Below are positions 26,550-35,285 of a stretch of DNA of 40,642 bases, piece after piece. Origin of the DNA: Brevibacterium aurantiacum (lineage in GTDB: Bacteria > Actinomycetota > Actinomycetes > Actinomycetales > Brevibacteriaceae); contig NZ_FXZB01000028.1 in the NCBI RefSeq assembly GCF_900169065.1, forward strand, positions 1 through 40,642, read 5' to 3'. Position numbers and translations under genes: made by a program. Within the stretch, counting starts at the first letter, position 1. Each line of letters starts with the position of its first letter. Under the pieces are notes generated by a model, which was given only the letters and a program-made list of their open reading frames with translations, was not told the DNA's origin and did no database searches.

Positions 26550-27830
26550 TCACTTCGGCCGGTGCTCAGCCATAACGTTGTCGAAGAGCTCGTCGCCGAG
26601 CTTGTCGTAGGAAACGTCCTTCGGGTACCACTCGTCGAGGTCGGCGAAGTCGCCCTTGTCGTCAAGGCCGAGTTCGGAAACGCTCTTCTGCCAATCGTTT
26701 GCCGCAGTATTCAGCGTCGATGGGGCATCTGGAACTCCAGCCGTCTTCGCGGTCTTCTCCGACAGGGTCTTGGCATACTTCGCCATCTGCTTCTGCACAT
26801 CATCGTCGAAGGGCTCAACCGATCCGTCGTTGGCCTTCGCCTGTTCGACGGCCATCGCCTTGGCACCGATGACGACCTCCATCATGGTGGAAAATGTCGT
26901 CGACATCGAGTCGAAGACGATCTGCTGATAGGCCACCGGCAGCTCCGAATACTTCTTCCCGGCGGTGATCGCACCGGCAGAACGGGCGATTCCCGCATCG
27001 GAGGCGACTCCGATATTCGGAGCGACTTCGAACGTGCCGGCCTCGACGTTCGGGGCAAGCTGCCCGAGGTCGCAATCGGCCGTGCCACGCTGCAGCGCCT
27101 CATAAGTCTCGGGGAAGGACAGCGAAACAGGGGTGGCACCCAGATCGGTGACCTGCTTGCCTGCAGCTGCCGAACCGACGCGCAGCTGCTTGCCCTTCCA
27201 GTCATCGAGTGACGTCATCGGCTTCGAGCACATTGTGGAATACCCACCGGCGGCGAGCATCGGGATGAGCGGAACGAGGTCCTTGTCCTCGAACTCGGCA
27301 AGGACTTCCGGCGTCTCCCACGCCGCCTGAACACCTGCCGCATTCGCCGCCAGATCACTGGCCACCGGCGATGACGGCAACGTCGACATGGCTGTTCCAA
27401 GTGCGTCGAAGGCCGGGTATTCGGCCGGGGTGTAGGAGGGCAGGGTGAAGGCGAGGTCGACGCGTCCGTCGGCCAGGGCATCGTCGACGTCGGCATAGCT
27501 GGCGATCGCCTGACCCCACACGATGTCGACGGTGATCTTCCCGCCCGAGCGTTCCTCGATCGCCTTCTTCACATCGAGCCCGTTCGGCGCGAGGATCGAC
27601 TTCTCCGACATCGACGACGGCTGGAACTTCAACGTCACCGGATCGAGGTCGGCCAGTGCCTCATCGATCTCGCCCTGCGCAGCGTCATCAGCGAAACCCT
27701 CGCCTCCCGCGGTGTCCGAGTCCGTACCGCTGCCGCCGACGAATCCGGCACATCCGGCGAGCAACGCCAGCGACGCGAACATTGCTGCGGTCTTCGTGGG
27801 GCGGATTGCCGCCGAGAGGATACGATTCAT
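26550..27830 (-). CDS. dctP: TRAP transporter solute-binding lipoprotein (DctP-type)
   Basis: A 426-residue lipoprotein. The signal peptide ends in LAGC, with Cys27 for lipid attachment, followed by a Gly/Asp-rich linker. The DctP fold follows, with DLAFTLPSYTP and the GKQLRVGSA region that supplies the substrate-contact Arg in this family. The open frame extends 84 codons upstream, but AGGAGT just before ATG 27830 and the signal peptide decide the start. It binds a carboxylate outside the membrane for delivery to DctQM. It follows dctM by 140 bases in the same direction. Confidence 0.88.
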   Translation of the reverse strand: MNRILSAAIRPTKTAAMFASLALLAGCAGFVGGSGTDSDTAGGEGFADDAAQGEIDEALADLDPVTLKFQPSSMSEKSILAPNGLDVKKAIEERSGGKITVDIVWGQAIASYADVDDALADGRVDLAFTLPSYTPAEYPAFDALGTAMSTLPSSPVASDLAANAAGVQAAWETPEVLAEFEDKDLVPLIPMLAAGGYSTMCSKPMTSLDDWKGKQLRVGSAAAGKQVTDLGATPVSLSFPETYEALQRGTADCDLGQLAPNVEAGTFEVAPNIGVASDAGIARSAGAITAGKKYSELPVAYQQIVFDSMSTTFSTMMEVVIGAKAMAVEQAKANDGSVEPFDDDVQKQMAKYAKTLSEKTAKTAGVPDAPSTLNTAANDWQKSVSELGLDDKGDFADLDEWYPKDVSYDKLGDELFDNVMAEHRPK

Positions 27831-27970
27831 GGGACTCCTTTGAACGGCGGCTGTGAGTTCCCTTCGATCATAGATCCGAATGAGTCCACCCTCACCATGA
27901 CTCCCCTCACACTGTGCCGAAGCCACGCAACGGCGCGGTCGACGGCACGGTGGGACCACCTCGGCGAGGC

Positions 27971-29563
27971 TCAGCCCGACATTCCTCCGCTGGTGCGTTC
28001 GATGAGGTCGGGCAGCCATTCGGTCATCCCGGGCACGGCGATCATGAGGACGAGGAAGATAACGGCGACGGGGAGGAACCACAGCAGGGAGATGAAGATG
28101 TCACGCAAGGTGATGTGGTGGCCGAGGTTGACGCCCGGATCCTTGATGATGCTGTTGACGATGTAGGGGATGATGCCGACCGGCGGGGTGATCATGCCGA
28201 ATTCGCCGAGGAGGACGACGAAGACCCCGAACCACAGCGGGCTGACTCCCATCGTCTCGAGCGTGGGCAGGAGGATCGGGATGGTCAGCAGCATCATCGA
28301 CATGGTGTCGAAGAACATGCCCATGATGATGTAGAGGACGATGAGCACGAGCAGGAATCCCACCGTCGACAGGCCGAGACCGGTGATGAATCCGGTGAGG
28401 ATGGGCGCGAGTCCCGTGATGGCCAGCAGGCTGGTGAGTATCGTCGCGCCGATCATGATGAAGAAGATCGCCGAGGTGGCCGACACCGTGGCCATGGCCG
28501 AGTCCGCGACATTTCGCCACGGATGGTCCTTGCGTTTCTCCCATAGGCACAGCAGGAGTGAGCAGAGTGCGGCGGCGGCTCCGGCCTCGGTGGGGGTGAA
28601 GATGCCGGAGAACATGCCGCCGAAGAGGACGATGAGGATGATCGCGAAACCCCACACGCTCGCAAGGGAGGTGAACCGGTCGCGCCAGGTTGTCGTGGGG
28701 CGTTCTGGGGTTGTGGGGTTGGTGGTATCGGTTGCTGCTTGGCCGCGGCCGACGAGTCTCGGGACGAAGACGCCGACGGCGAAGATGAAGGCAGCAAAGC
28801 AGACGGCGAGCACGATTCCGGGCAGGGCACCGGCCATGAGGGCGGGGCCGACGGGCACGGAGGCGATGCCGGCGTAGATGACCATGAGGATCGAGGGCGG
28901 GATGAGGTTGCCGGTCATGCCGGCGACCATGATCGTGCCCACGGCCATGCGTTTGTCGTACCCGGCCTTGAGCATTTCGGGAATGCCTGCGCGTCCGAGC
29001 GCGTAGGTCATGCCGATGGTCGAACCGGTGACGGCCGACAGCCCGGCACCGGCGAAGGTGGTGCCGATGCCGATGCCGCCGGGCAGCCAGGAGAACCAGT
29101 GGTCGGCGACCCGGTAGACCTTGCCGGACAGTCCCGATTGGGTGAGCAGCATGCCCATGAAGATGAACATCGGCAGCACGCTCATCGACCAGTCAGAGAC
29201 CGCGCTGAACGGGGCGGTCGCCAGGATGTTCATCGTCGCCGGGATCCCGGACACGGCGTAGACGCCGATGATCGAGGGCACGGACAAGGCGATGGCTACG
29301 GGCACGGAGAGGAAGAGGAGGACGAGCATCATCCCGATGCACCAAGCTCCGCCGATCGCCGCGGACGGGCTGGTGAAGAGACCGATGAGGCAGACGGCGA
29401 CTAGGCCGAACCCGATGGTCAGGGCGAGGGCACCGGGGCCTTGGCGACGGCGGGAGTCCTTCGGGAACAGGGTGCGCGTGGTGGGGGCGGCGGTGCTCGG
29501 GGTGGCTGCGTTTGGATCGTCCGGGCGTGGGGTCGGGCCGGTGGTGTCGGTGTTCGGGTTCAT
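27971..29563 (-). CDS. dctM: TRAP transporter large permease (DctM-type)
   Basis: A 530-residue protein with at least twelve hydrophobic segments and hallmark DctM stretches such as AGMTGNLIPPSILMVIYAGI and GEFGMITPPVGI. DctM carries the Na+-coupled elevator translocation. The first 50 residues are a Pro/Thr-rich extension not usual in the family. It lies 12 bases downstream of dctQ. Confidence 0.93.
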   Translation of the reverse strand: MNPNTDTTGPTPRPDDPNAATPSTAAPTTRTLFPKDSRRRQGPGALALTIGFGLVAVCLIGLFTSPSAAIGGAWCIGMMLVLLFLSVPVAIALSVPSIIGVYAVSGIPATMNILATAPFSAVSDWSMSVLPMFIFMGMLLTQSGLSGKVYRVADHWFSWLPGGIGIGTTFAGAGLSAVTGSTIGMTYALGRAGIPEMLKAGYDKRMAVGTIMVAGMTGNLIPPSILMVIYAGIASVPVGPALMAGALPGIVLAVCFAAFIFAVGVFVPRLVGRGQAATDTTNPTTPERPTTTWRDRFTSLASVWGFAIILIVLFGGMFSGIFTPTEAGAAAALCSLLLCLWEKRKDHPWRNVADSAMATVSATSAIFFIMIGATILTSLLAITGLAPILTGFITGLGLSTVGFLLVLIVLYIIMGMFFDTMSMMLLTIPILLPTLETMGVSPLWFGVFVVLLGEFGMITPPVGIIPYIVNSIIKDPGVNLGHHITLRDIFISLLWFLPVAVIFLVLMIAVPGMTEWLPDLIERTSGGMSG

Positions 29564-29575
29564 TACTCGGGCGTC

Positions 29576-30115
29576 TCAGTAGGTCCGGGTCTCGAGGTCG
29601 TGTTCGGCGGGTGCGCCGGTGACCATGTCCGGGTCGGGCTGTCTCGTGAGGGCGATGACGACGGCGTCGAGGATGTAGAGCACGGCCAGCAGCACGAACA
29701 CGATGGGCACGAGGAAGTACACCGGCCAGGTGATGACGTCGGAGACGTCGGCGGTCTGCCCGATCGCCATGTACTCCAGCGCTCTGGTGAGGCCGAACCA
29801 AGCGAAGGCGAGACAGACGAGCGCGCCGAGGATGCACGCGAAGATCGTGAACACCGCGGCCGTGGCGGGCCTCGCCCGTTCGATGGCCATGGTCACGGTG
29901 ATGTGTTCCTTCTGCAGCTGGGCGGCGGGGATGCCGAGCAGAGCCACGATCGGTAGGTACCAGTATTCGACGATTTCGTTGGTGCCGGAGATCGGGGCGT
30001 CGAAGAGGGACCGCGCGAGGGCGTGGGTGACGATGTGGAGCATCATGACGATGACGGCGGCGGCCGTGGTGACCGTCAGCCACCGGTCGAGGACTCTGTT
30101 GAAAGTGAACATCAC
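29576..30115 (-). CDS. dctQ: TRAP transporter small permease (DctQ-type)
   Basis: A 179-residue protein with four hydrophobic helices. TNEIVEYWYLPIVALLG fits the conserved E-x3-Y region of the DctQ family. GTG 30115 overlaps the LysR stop; ATG 30112 is an equal alternative. It forms the membrane complex with DctM. Confidence 0.88.
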   Translation of the reverse strand: MMFTFNRVLDRWLTVTTAAAVIVMMLHIVTHALARSLFDAPISGTNEIVEYWYLPIVALLGIPAAQLQKEHITVTMAIERARPATAAVFTIFACILGALVCLAFAWFGLTRALEYMAIGQTADVSDVITWPVYFLVPIVFVLLAVLYILDAVVIALTRQPDPDMVTGAPAEHDLETRTY

Positions 30116-31098
30116 GAGTCACTGTAGCTCTCTGGCGCGGGTTCGGCGCCGGAGTTCGGTGTGACTTCGACTGCGCGGAGTGCGTCGAGGAGGTCGTCGA
30201 TCTCGGAAGCGGCGGCCAGGCTGTCGGGCATCATCGCGGTCACTCGTCGGGCGCCGGCTTCTTGAAGGGCGATGGGGTCGATGCCGGCCACCTTCGAGTA
30301 ACGACGGGCGCTGCGGGGCAGGAGGGCGACGCCGAGTCCGTTGGAGACGAGTGATTGGATGGCGCCGGGGTTGTCGGTGATGTGGCGGGTGCGGGGTTCG
30401 AAGCCGGCGTGCCGGCAGAGTCGTTCGGCGGTGGAGCGGCAGCGCACGCAGCCCATAATCCAAGGTAGGTCGGCGACGTCGTTGAGGTGTTGGATCTGTC
30501 CGGCGCGGTTCCAGCGTTCGGGGACGAGGAGGTCGAGGTGGTCGGCGCCGAGGTCGACGGTCGTACGTCCGGGCAGTTCAGGTGGTGTTTCGTCTTCGTG
30601 GTGGAAGAGGAAGGCGATGTCGATGGCGCCGTCGTCGAGTAGGCGCAGCGCTTCCGGCGGTTCGGCCTCGGACACTTCATAGGAGTGGTGCAGTGGCGAG
30701 TCTGTTCCACTGCCGGCGTTCGCTTCGAGTCGACCGAGGGCTGCAGCCAGGAGGCCGATGACGAAGCTGGGGAACCCGGCCAGCCGGACATTGCGTCCAC
30801 CGAGGCCGAAGGCTTTGGCGAGGTCGCTGCGCAGTCCCGTCACCGAGGCGGCTACTTCGCCTGAGCGGATGCGGGCGAGTTGGCCGGCGGTGGTCAGCCG
30901 AATGCCGCGGGGTGTGCGGTCGAAGAGCGTGACACCGAGGTCCTTTTCGAGAGCGGTCATGTGCTGGGACAGGGCTGGTTGGGACCAGCCGAGTGTGCGA
31001 GCGGCGGCGCCGATGCTGCCGGCTTCGGCGATGGCACCGAAGATGAGAAGACGTTTGGGTTCGCCGAGAGTGAGAGCGTGTTCGAACACGGAAGACAT
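30112..31098 (-). CDS. LysR-type regulator of the TRAP/racemase locus
   Basis: A 328-residue protein. An N-terminal winged HTH (residues about 15-75, including AAARTLGWSQPALSQHMTALEKDLGVTLFDR) precedes a LysR effector-binding domain. It is unusually placed as the first gene of the operon it presumably controls, overlapping dctQ by about four bases. ATG 31098 itself lies inside a perfect palindrome and has no Shine-Dalgarno, so the message may be leaderless; GTG 31089 is another possible start. The effector is unknown, possibly an amino acid or dicarboxylate. Confidence 0.9.
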   Translation of the reverse strand: MSSVFEHALTLGEPKRLLIFGAIAEAGSIGAAARTLGWSQPALSQHMTALEKDLGVTLFDRTPRGIRLTTAGQLARIRSGEVAASVTGLRSDLAKAFGLGGRNVRLAGFPSFVIGLLAAALGRLEANAGSGTDSPLHHSYEVSEAEPPEALRLLDDGAIDIAFLFHHEDETPPELPGRTTVDLGADHLDLLVPERWNRAGQIQHLNDVADLPWIMGCVRCRSTAERLCRHAGFEPRTRHITDNPGAIQSLVSNGLGVALLPRSARRYSKVAGIDPIALQEAGARRVTAMMPDSLAAASEIDDLLDALRAVEVTPNSGAEPAPESYSDS

Positions 31099-31114
31099 AA
31101 GTACAGCTTATGTC
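31094..31114. promoter_or_regulatory. LysR operator in the divergent promoter
   Basis: GACATAAG and CTTATGTC pair perfectly around TACAG. The core ATAAG-N5-CTTAT contains the T-N11-A signature of LysR boxes. It overlaps the start codon of the LysR gene and lies about 90 bases upstream of the racemase, so it could control both arms. Confidence 0.7.
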
Positions 31115-31202
31115 AGAGCAGAGGGAACTGGGTCTACCGAGCGCGTTGGTATCGGGTCAGACTGGATCATGTAGCTGGTTTCGTGATGACAAGGAGTGGA
31201 AG

Positions 31203-31895
31203 ATGCGCAGGATCGGTCTGCTGGGTGGAATGAGTTGGCATTCGAGCATTGAGTACTACACGAAGATCAATGAAGCGGTGGCTGGTCAGCTCGGCGGACA
31301 TCATTCCGCACGGATCCTCCTTGATTCGACGGACTTCGCCGATATTCGTGAGATGCAGGTCGCCGAGGATTGGGCAGGCAACGACGCGTCGCTCGTGGCG
31401 ACGGCGCAGCGCCTGGTCGATGGCGGCGCCGAGGCGGTCGCGATCGCCACAAACCTCATGCATAAGTGCGCTCCGGCCATTGAGGCGGCGGTCGATGTGC
31501 CGCTCATCCATATCGTCGATTCGATCGCGACAGTGGCGAAGCGTCAGGACTATTCGACGCTGGCGGTTCTGGGCACGAAGTGGACGATGCTCGATGACTT
31601 CTACACGGGACGACTCGAGGAGCAGGGAATCCGGACGCTCGTTCCCGATGAGGAGACGTGCTTCGAGGTCGATCAGATCATTTTCGACGAACTCACGCAG
31701 GGAGTCTTCACGGATGCTTCGCGGGCACGCTACGTCGAGATCATGAACGACCTCAAGGCCCGCGGCGCTGACGCGGTGGCGCTGTCATGCACGGAGATCG
31801 GCCTGTTGGTCCCACCGGAGACCGCTCCCCTGCCAGCCATCGACTCAGTCGATGCGCATGTGGCGGCGATTGTTGAGTGGATGATGGCGGAGTGA
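31203..31895 (+). CDS. Aspartate/glutamate racemase family protein
   Basis: A 230-residue protein starting MRRIGLLGGMSWHSS. AAGGAG seven bases upstream decides ATG 31203 over the in-frame ATG at 31110. The second catalytic cysteine is in ALSCTEIGLL. At the first catalytic site the usual Cys-Asn-Thr is Thr-Asn-Leu (ATNLMHK), as in YgeA-type broad-specificity racemases, which keep Thr and Cys. The substrate is probably an amino acid or related compound. Divergence from the LysR-TRAP operon suggests that the transporter brings in the substrate. A second, truncated racemase 3' end is at 40191-40322. Confidence 0.88.
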   Translation: MRRIGLLGGMSWHSSIEYYTKINEAVAGQLGGHHSARILLDSTDFADIREMQVAEDWAGNDASLVATAQRLVDGGAEAVAIATNLMHKCAPAIEAAVDVPLIHIVDSIATVAKRQDYSTLAVLGTKWTMLDDFYTGRLEEQGIRTLVPDEETCFEVDQIIFDELTQGVFTDASRARYVEIMNDLKARGADAVALSCTEIGLLVPPETAPLPAIDSVDAHVAAIVEWMMAE

Positions 31896-32480
31896 AGTCC
31901 ACCTTCAGTGTCCTCCCAACAAGCCGCTCACTGCCAATCAGGCGATACTCCATCCTCAATCTTCAGATAAGGTGAAGGCAATTCATACACATTCATTGTC
32001 AACCTCATCAGCTGTCATTATGCGAGATGGTGCCTACTTTCACGCATCCGTGGTGGCCACTGCTGCCTGAACCGAATCGTAGTGAGGTTCCTGATAAGTC
32101 CGGGAGATGGTTCCCGGACCGATCGCCCCGGCCATTTGACCCTGAGCAAATGTTCTTGCAAGATCTGGTCGCTAACCCTTGATTCAAAACATAGGGGCAC
32201 CCCCGTCGACCGGATGCTGGCCTGCTAGCACTTGATCATGGCCGTCCGCTGGCGCCAGAGGCCTCACAGACGTCCGATAATATGACCTCTGCATCGCCGA
32301 GCACCGGGCCTCATGCAAGCTCACCGCGCTCATACTCGGCGAACTCGCCACCTTTGGGGATGCGATTGAAGTTGCGATTGAACTTCGGAAATACGCTCAT
32401 GCCCTCAATGTATGTGGCTTTATGAGCTCAGAACGCAACCGCGCTTCGGTCTGCTCAGTGAGCTGGGACTGATCATGCGA
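31896..32480. other. Intergenic between racemase and TOMM operon
   Basis: 585 bases without a convincing gene. Short frames on both strands look like chance or decayed sequence. It holds the hairpin described separately. Convergent transcription meets here. Confidence 0.45.
32098..32119. terminator. Hairpin between convergent operons
   Basis: GTCCGGGA and TCCCGGAC pair around GATGGT, giving a strong 8-bp GC-rich stem. No T-run follows on either strand, so it is only a possible bidirectional terminator, or part of an IS end. Confidence 0.35.
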
Positions 32481-33047
32481 TCACTGAGTTTTCCTGCCGA
32501 GGTCGCAGGCGTGGGCAAGATTATAGGCGCTGTGAAACAATACCGATGCTGTCAGCCCATAACGTGACTCGAGCCATCTGGAGACAAGACAGAACACTCC
32601 CATGTGGACACTTCCTGCAACCGACCCTATTTTCAGATGTGTGCATCCGAATCCGACGCTGAAAAGAAGCGTTTCCCAAAGGTCTCCGTCTTTCCGCCAG
32701 ATCACCTCTTCGGCAGCGGCAACGGCAATGAGATCACGTACCTCTGATCGAGAATGCGGCGGGAGCCGATAGCGGGGAACCCTGCGGGCCAGAGCGAAGA
32801 CGCTGAGGATGTGCCATGCCATACCGGCTCCTAGCCCGATAAGGCAGTGCCGGTCAGCGAGTTTAGAGCGTCGTTCCCGCGCAGGATCTTCTGATAGTGA
32901 CAGGCACGCGATGATTGCAGTTGGGTAGTCGTGATACCAGCTTGCAGAAGGTCGGAACACGCTCGGTTGGCGCATTCGCGCGTGACTCAACAGATCCGGC
33001 CCCTTGAGAGTCCAACCCACATGTAAGAGTTTTGACAGTGAGCTCAA
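32481..33047 (-). CDS. CPBP (CAAX-like) intramembrane protease of the TOMM cluster
   Basis: A 188-residue protein with the ABI/CPBP metal-ligand motifs: EEVIWR (EExxxR), FSVGFGCTHL (FxxxH), and HSAYNLAH. In plantazolicin-type clusters a protease of this family (PznE) is the candidate for leader removal. It starts at TTG 33047, overlapping the dehydrogenase stop by four bases; an in-frame ATG at 32975 is possible. It is the last gene of the operon. The length is short for CPBP proteins, but all three motifs are kept. Confidence 0.78.
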   Translation of the reverse strand: MSSLSKLLHVGWTLKGPDLLSHARMRQPSVFRPSASWYHDYPTAIIACLSLSEDPARERRSKLADRHCLIGLGAGMAWHILSVFALARRVPRYRLPPHSRSEVRDLIAVAAAEEVIWRKDGDLWETLLFSVGFGCTHLKIGSVAGSVHMGVFCLVSRWLESRYGLTASVLFHSAYNLAHACDLGRKTQ

Positions 33048-33877
33048 TTCTCAGCGCCTAAAAGCACAACGTATAGGGCGGCGTCGTCAACCCCGTTGTG
33101 GTCGGGAAGGATTTCGTTGATCTCGTTGTCCATGAACCCGCCGAACACTCGGGATTGGACGTCGATGCTCGTCGCCACCGTGACGAGGTTCTGAGCCACA
33201 TGTCCGGATTCCATGAGGCAGAAGCGAAGTGCTCGTTGGGCGTATTTGAACCGGCTACGCCAGAACGTCGCGCTGATGATGATGAACGCCGACGCATCCT
33301 GAGCAACCTCAGGCAGCAGAAGTGCTTCTCCCAAGGCGTCTAGATCTACGCCGTCACGTATATGCGCGATTCCGTGGCGGTACGGGTCGAAATGGTGAAG
33401 CGAACCAGCTTTCAGCGAATCGACATTGCGGGACACAAGATACAGATCGAGTGGGTAGAGTGCGCCACCAGACGGGACGTTTCTGCGTGACTGATGCCCA
33501 TGGTCGAAAGGATAGGCGCCGTACGAGTGATGGAGAATCTGATGAATCGAGGTCAACGACAGTTTTCCACCACCGAACTGCGGACAAGAGCGTCGGGTGC
33601 GAAGGAGAGAGTCCAATCTATTTGGAAGCTCTTCGGCCTCACCGAGATCTGTGAAAGGTCTAGAGCTGTAACGCCTCGAGGCACGCTGGCTCATCTTCTG
33701 CAGTTCCGGAGACTGCAAAAGGGGAGGAATTCCGGGAGTTTCCCAGGCCAACCCATCCCTGGTGAGCTTCGATGCTTCGAAGTAGTCTTCGCTGGGGTCG
33801 AAAGCTTCCGGCACGCCCGTGTTGTAGACGATCTCTCGGAGATTAGCGCTGTGGCTTGCTTCGGCTGCTGATGTCAA
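33044..33877 (-). CDS. SagB-type azoline dehydrogenase
   Basis: A 277-residue FMN-dependent nitroreductase-fold protein. RRYSSRPF (residues 48-55) and PSGGALYPLDLYLVSR match SagB/ThcOx dehydrogenases, which oxidise azolines to azoles in TOMM peptides. TTG 33877 is the start, 12 bases after the YcaO stop. It corresponds to PznB. Confidence 0.9.
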   Translation of the reverse strand: MTSAAEASHSANLREIVYNTGVPEAFDPSEDYFEASKLTRDGLAWETPGIPPLLQSPELQKMSQRASRRYSSRPFTDLGEAEELPNRLDSLLRTRRSCPQFGGGKLSLTSIHQILHHSYGAYPFDHGHQSRRNVPSGGALYPLDLYLVSRNVDSLKAGSLHHFDPYRHGIAHIRDGVDLDALGEALLLPEVAQDASAFIIISATFWRSRFKYAQRALRFCLMESGHVAQNLVTVATSIDVQSRVFGGFMDNEINEILPDHNGVDDAALYVVLLGAEN

Positions 33878-33889
33878 GGGAGTCCTTCC

Positions 33890-35284
33890 TCAGGGAAACG
33901 GATGGGGAAGTGGATTGAAGTCTTCGTAACTCATATCGGCAGATCGGAACCCGAGTTCACGTGCGCGTGTGCGCAGGCGTTCACACCCGAGGAAGCGCCG
34001 GTGGAATCCGACATCGAGCATCTGCATCTGCGGGCTAAATACCTTGAACACTGCCCCACGTGCTTCCATCACATCGGGGCTGGTCAGATCTGCAGCGAAC
34101 GCGTCAATACCTTGTGCGTTCAGTGCTGAAACGAGGAGACGAATCTCTTCGTTCGGCGTGTCGCCAGCGAAGTCCGGGCCAGTTGAGACATCAGTTCGCT
34201 CTTCTGACGAAATGAGGAAGTTCACTCGGTCGAGGGCTTTGGAATTCGCATAGAACCTGATGTGGTCGTCGAAGGAGCGAATCTCATCTGCAAGGTCGTG
34301 TGTGTCCGGATCGAGTGCGTTTCCGTCCCGCTGCTCAGCCTTAACCCAATTTCGCGTCTGTAAGCACTCGATTGCGGCGTCTTTAGCGGCAGCAAGCAGA
34401 CTGGGGCCGGCCGCCGCGCCCAACGCGACGGGAGCATGCTCTGTGTGGCGGTTGATTGCCACTGCCAGCACGGACGGGATGTTGGATATTTGTGATAGGT
34501 CGACCAAATGAACGTCTACCCCTGATGGCGCAACGTAACGACCCATGAACTTCGACAGCTCAGAGTGGGAGTCGATGTCGATAAGAGGCATTGAGAGCTT
34601 CGAATGCCACGTAATCATGAATGCGTCACGTTCGATCAATTCGTAGAGTCCGCCGAGGATCGCCTCTGCCGGGGTCGAATGGAATGCCAGGCCGTTGCTG
34701 GTCGCATATCCCACTGCAGATCGTTCGTGATGTGGATCAGTCGGATACAGATACAGCATCTGAGAAGGCACCCACACTTCTTTCCCAGAGGCGAGGTCTT
34801 CCAATGGCGACCAATGCATCTCCACGTCACCGGTGAACGGACTGTAGTCGAAATTCGGGTCGTCGAACTGACGCGGATGAAATGGCGTCCACAGATCAGG
34901 ATGGACACCGGGCGTCTTTTCCTGACTCAAAGTCGCGTAGCTGGCCTTTCGCAGTCTGTCCCAGGGAACCCACGCTCCGCTATATCGCTCGACACACTCA
35001 CCAACTGCAGCAAGGTATGTGCCGACCTCCGAGATGGCGCCACCACCGTTGAATTTATTGTTCGACGAACCGATCAGGTGCTCGCCGTCAGCAGTCTCGG
35101 AACCGATGGCGTAGCAGTACGAATCGTCAATATCGTGAACCTTTTCAAAGACTCGGCTGACTATTCCGACGCGATCCGATACCAGTAAGCGTGCCCGCTG
35201 CAGCCCATCTTTCAGCGTGGCCCAGCGGTTGCCCGACGGTAGTTCGGTCAGTGAAGTGCGTCGTGTCTCGGTATGGGTAGTCAT
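33890..35284 (-). CDS. YcaO cyclodehydratase (TOMM D protein)
   Basis: A 464-residue YcaO protein. It has the nucleotide/Mg-binding segments (SSNNKFNGGGAISEV with the following GECVERYSG, then YELIERDAFM), the AAKDAAIECLQTR helix, and a C-terminal PLPHPFP like the proline-rich tail that organises the active site. YcaO uses ATP to cyclise Cys, Ser and Thr to azolines. ATG 35284 has GAGGAG upstream and lies one base after the E1-like gene. The longer open frame up to 35386 is overlap only. Corresponds to PznD in the plantazolicin naming. Confidence 0.93.
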   Translation of the reverse strand: MTTHTETRRTSLTELPSGNRWATLKDGLQRARLLVSDRVGIVSRVFEKVHDIDDSYCYAIGSETADGEHLIGSSNNKFNGGGAISEVGTYLAAVGECVERYSGAWVPWDRLRKASYATLSQEKTPGVHPDLWTPFHPRQFDDPNFDYSPFTGDVEMHWSPLEDLASGKEVWVPSQMLYLYPTDPHHERSAVGYATSNGLAFHSTPAEAILGGLYELIERDAFMITWHSKLSMPLIDIDSHSELSKFMGRYVAPSGVDVHLVDLSQISNIPSVLAVAINRHTEHAPVALGAAAGPSLLAAAKDAAIECLQTRNWVKAEQRDGNALDPDTHDLADEIRSFDDHIRFYANSKALDRVNFLISSEERTDVSTGPDFAGDTPNEEIRLLVSALNAQGIDAFAADLTSPDVMEARGAVFKVFSPQMQMLDVGFHRRFLGCERLRTRARELGFRSADMSYEDFNPLPHPFP

Positions 35285-35285
35285 T

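Noticed and set aside
27914..29956. Several His/Asp/Gly-rich plus-strand frames that look like low-complexity proteins
   Set aside because: They are antisense to the TRAP permease genes; the composition is a by-product of membrane-helix codons.
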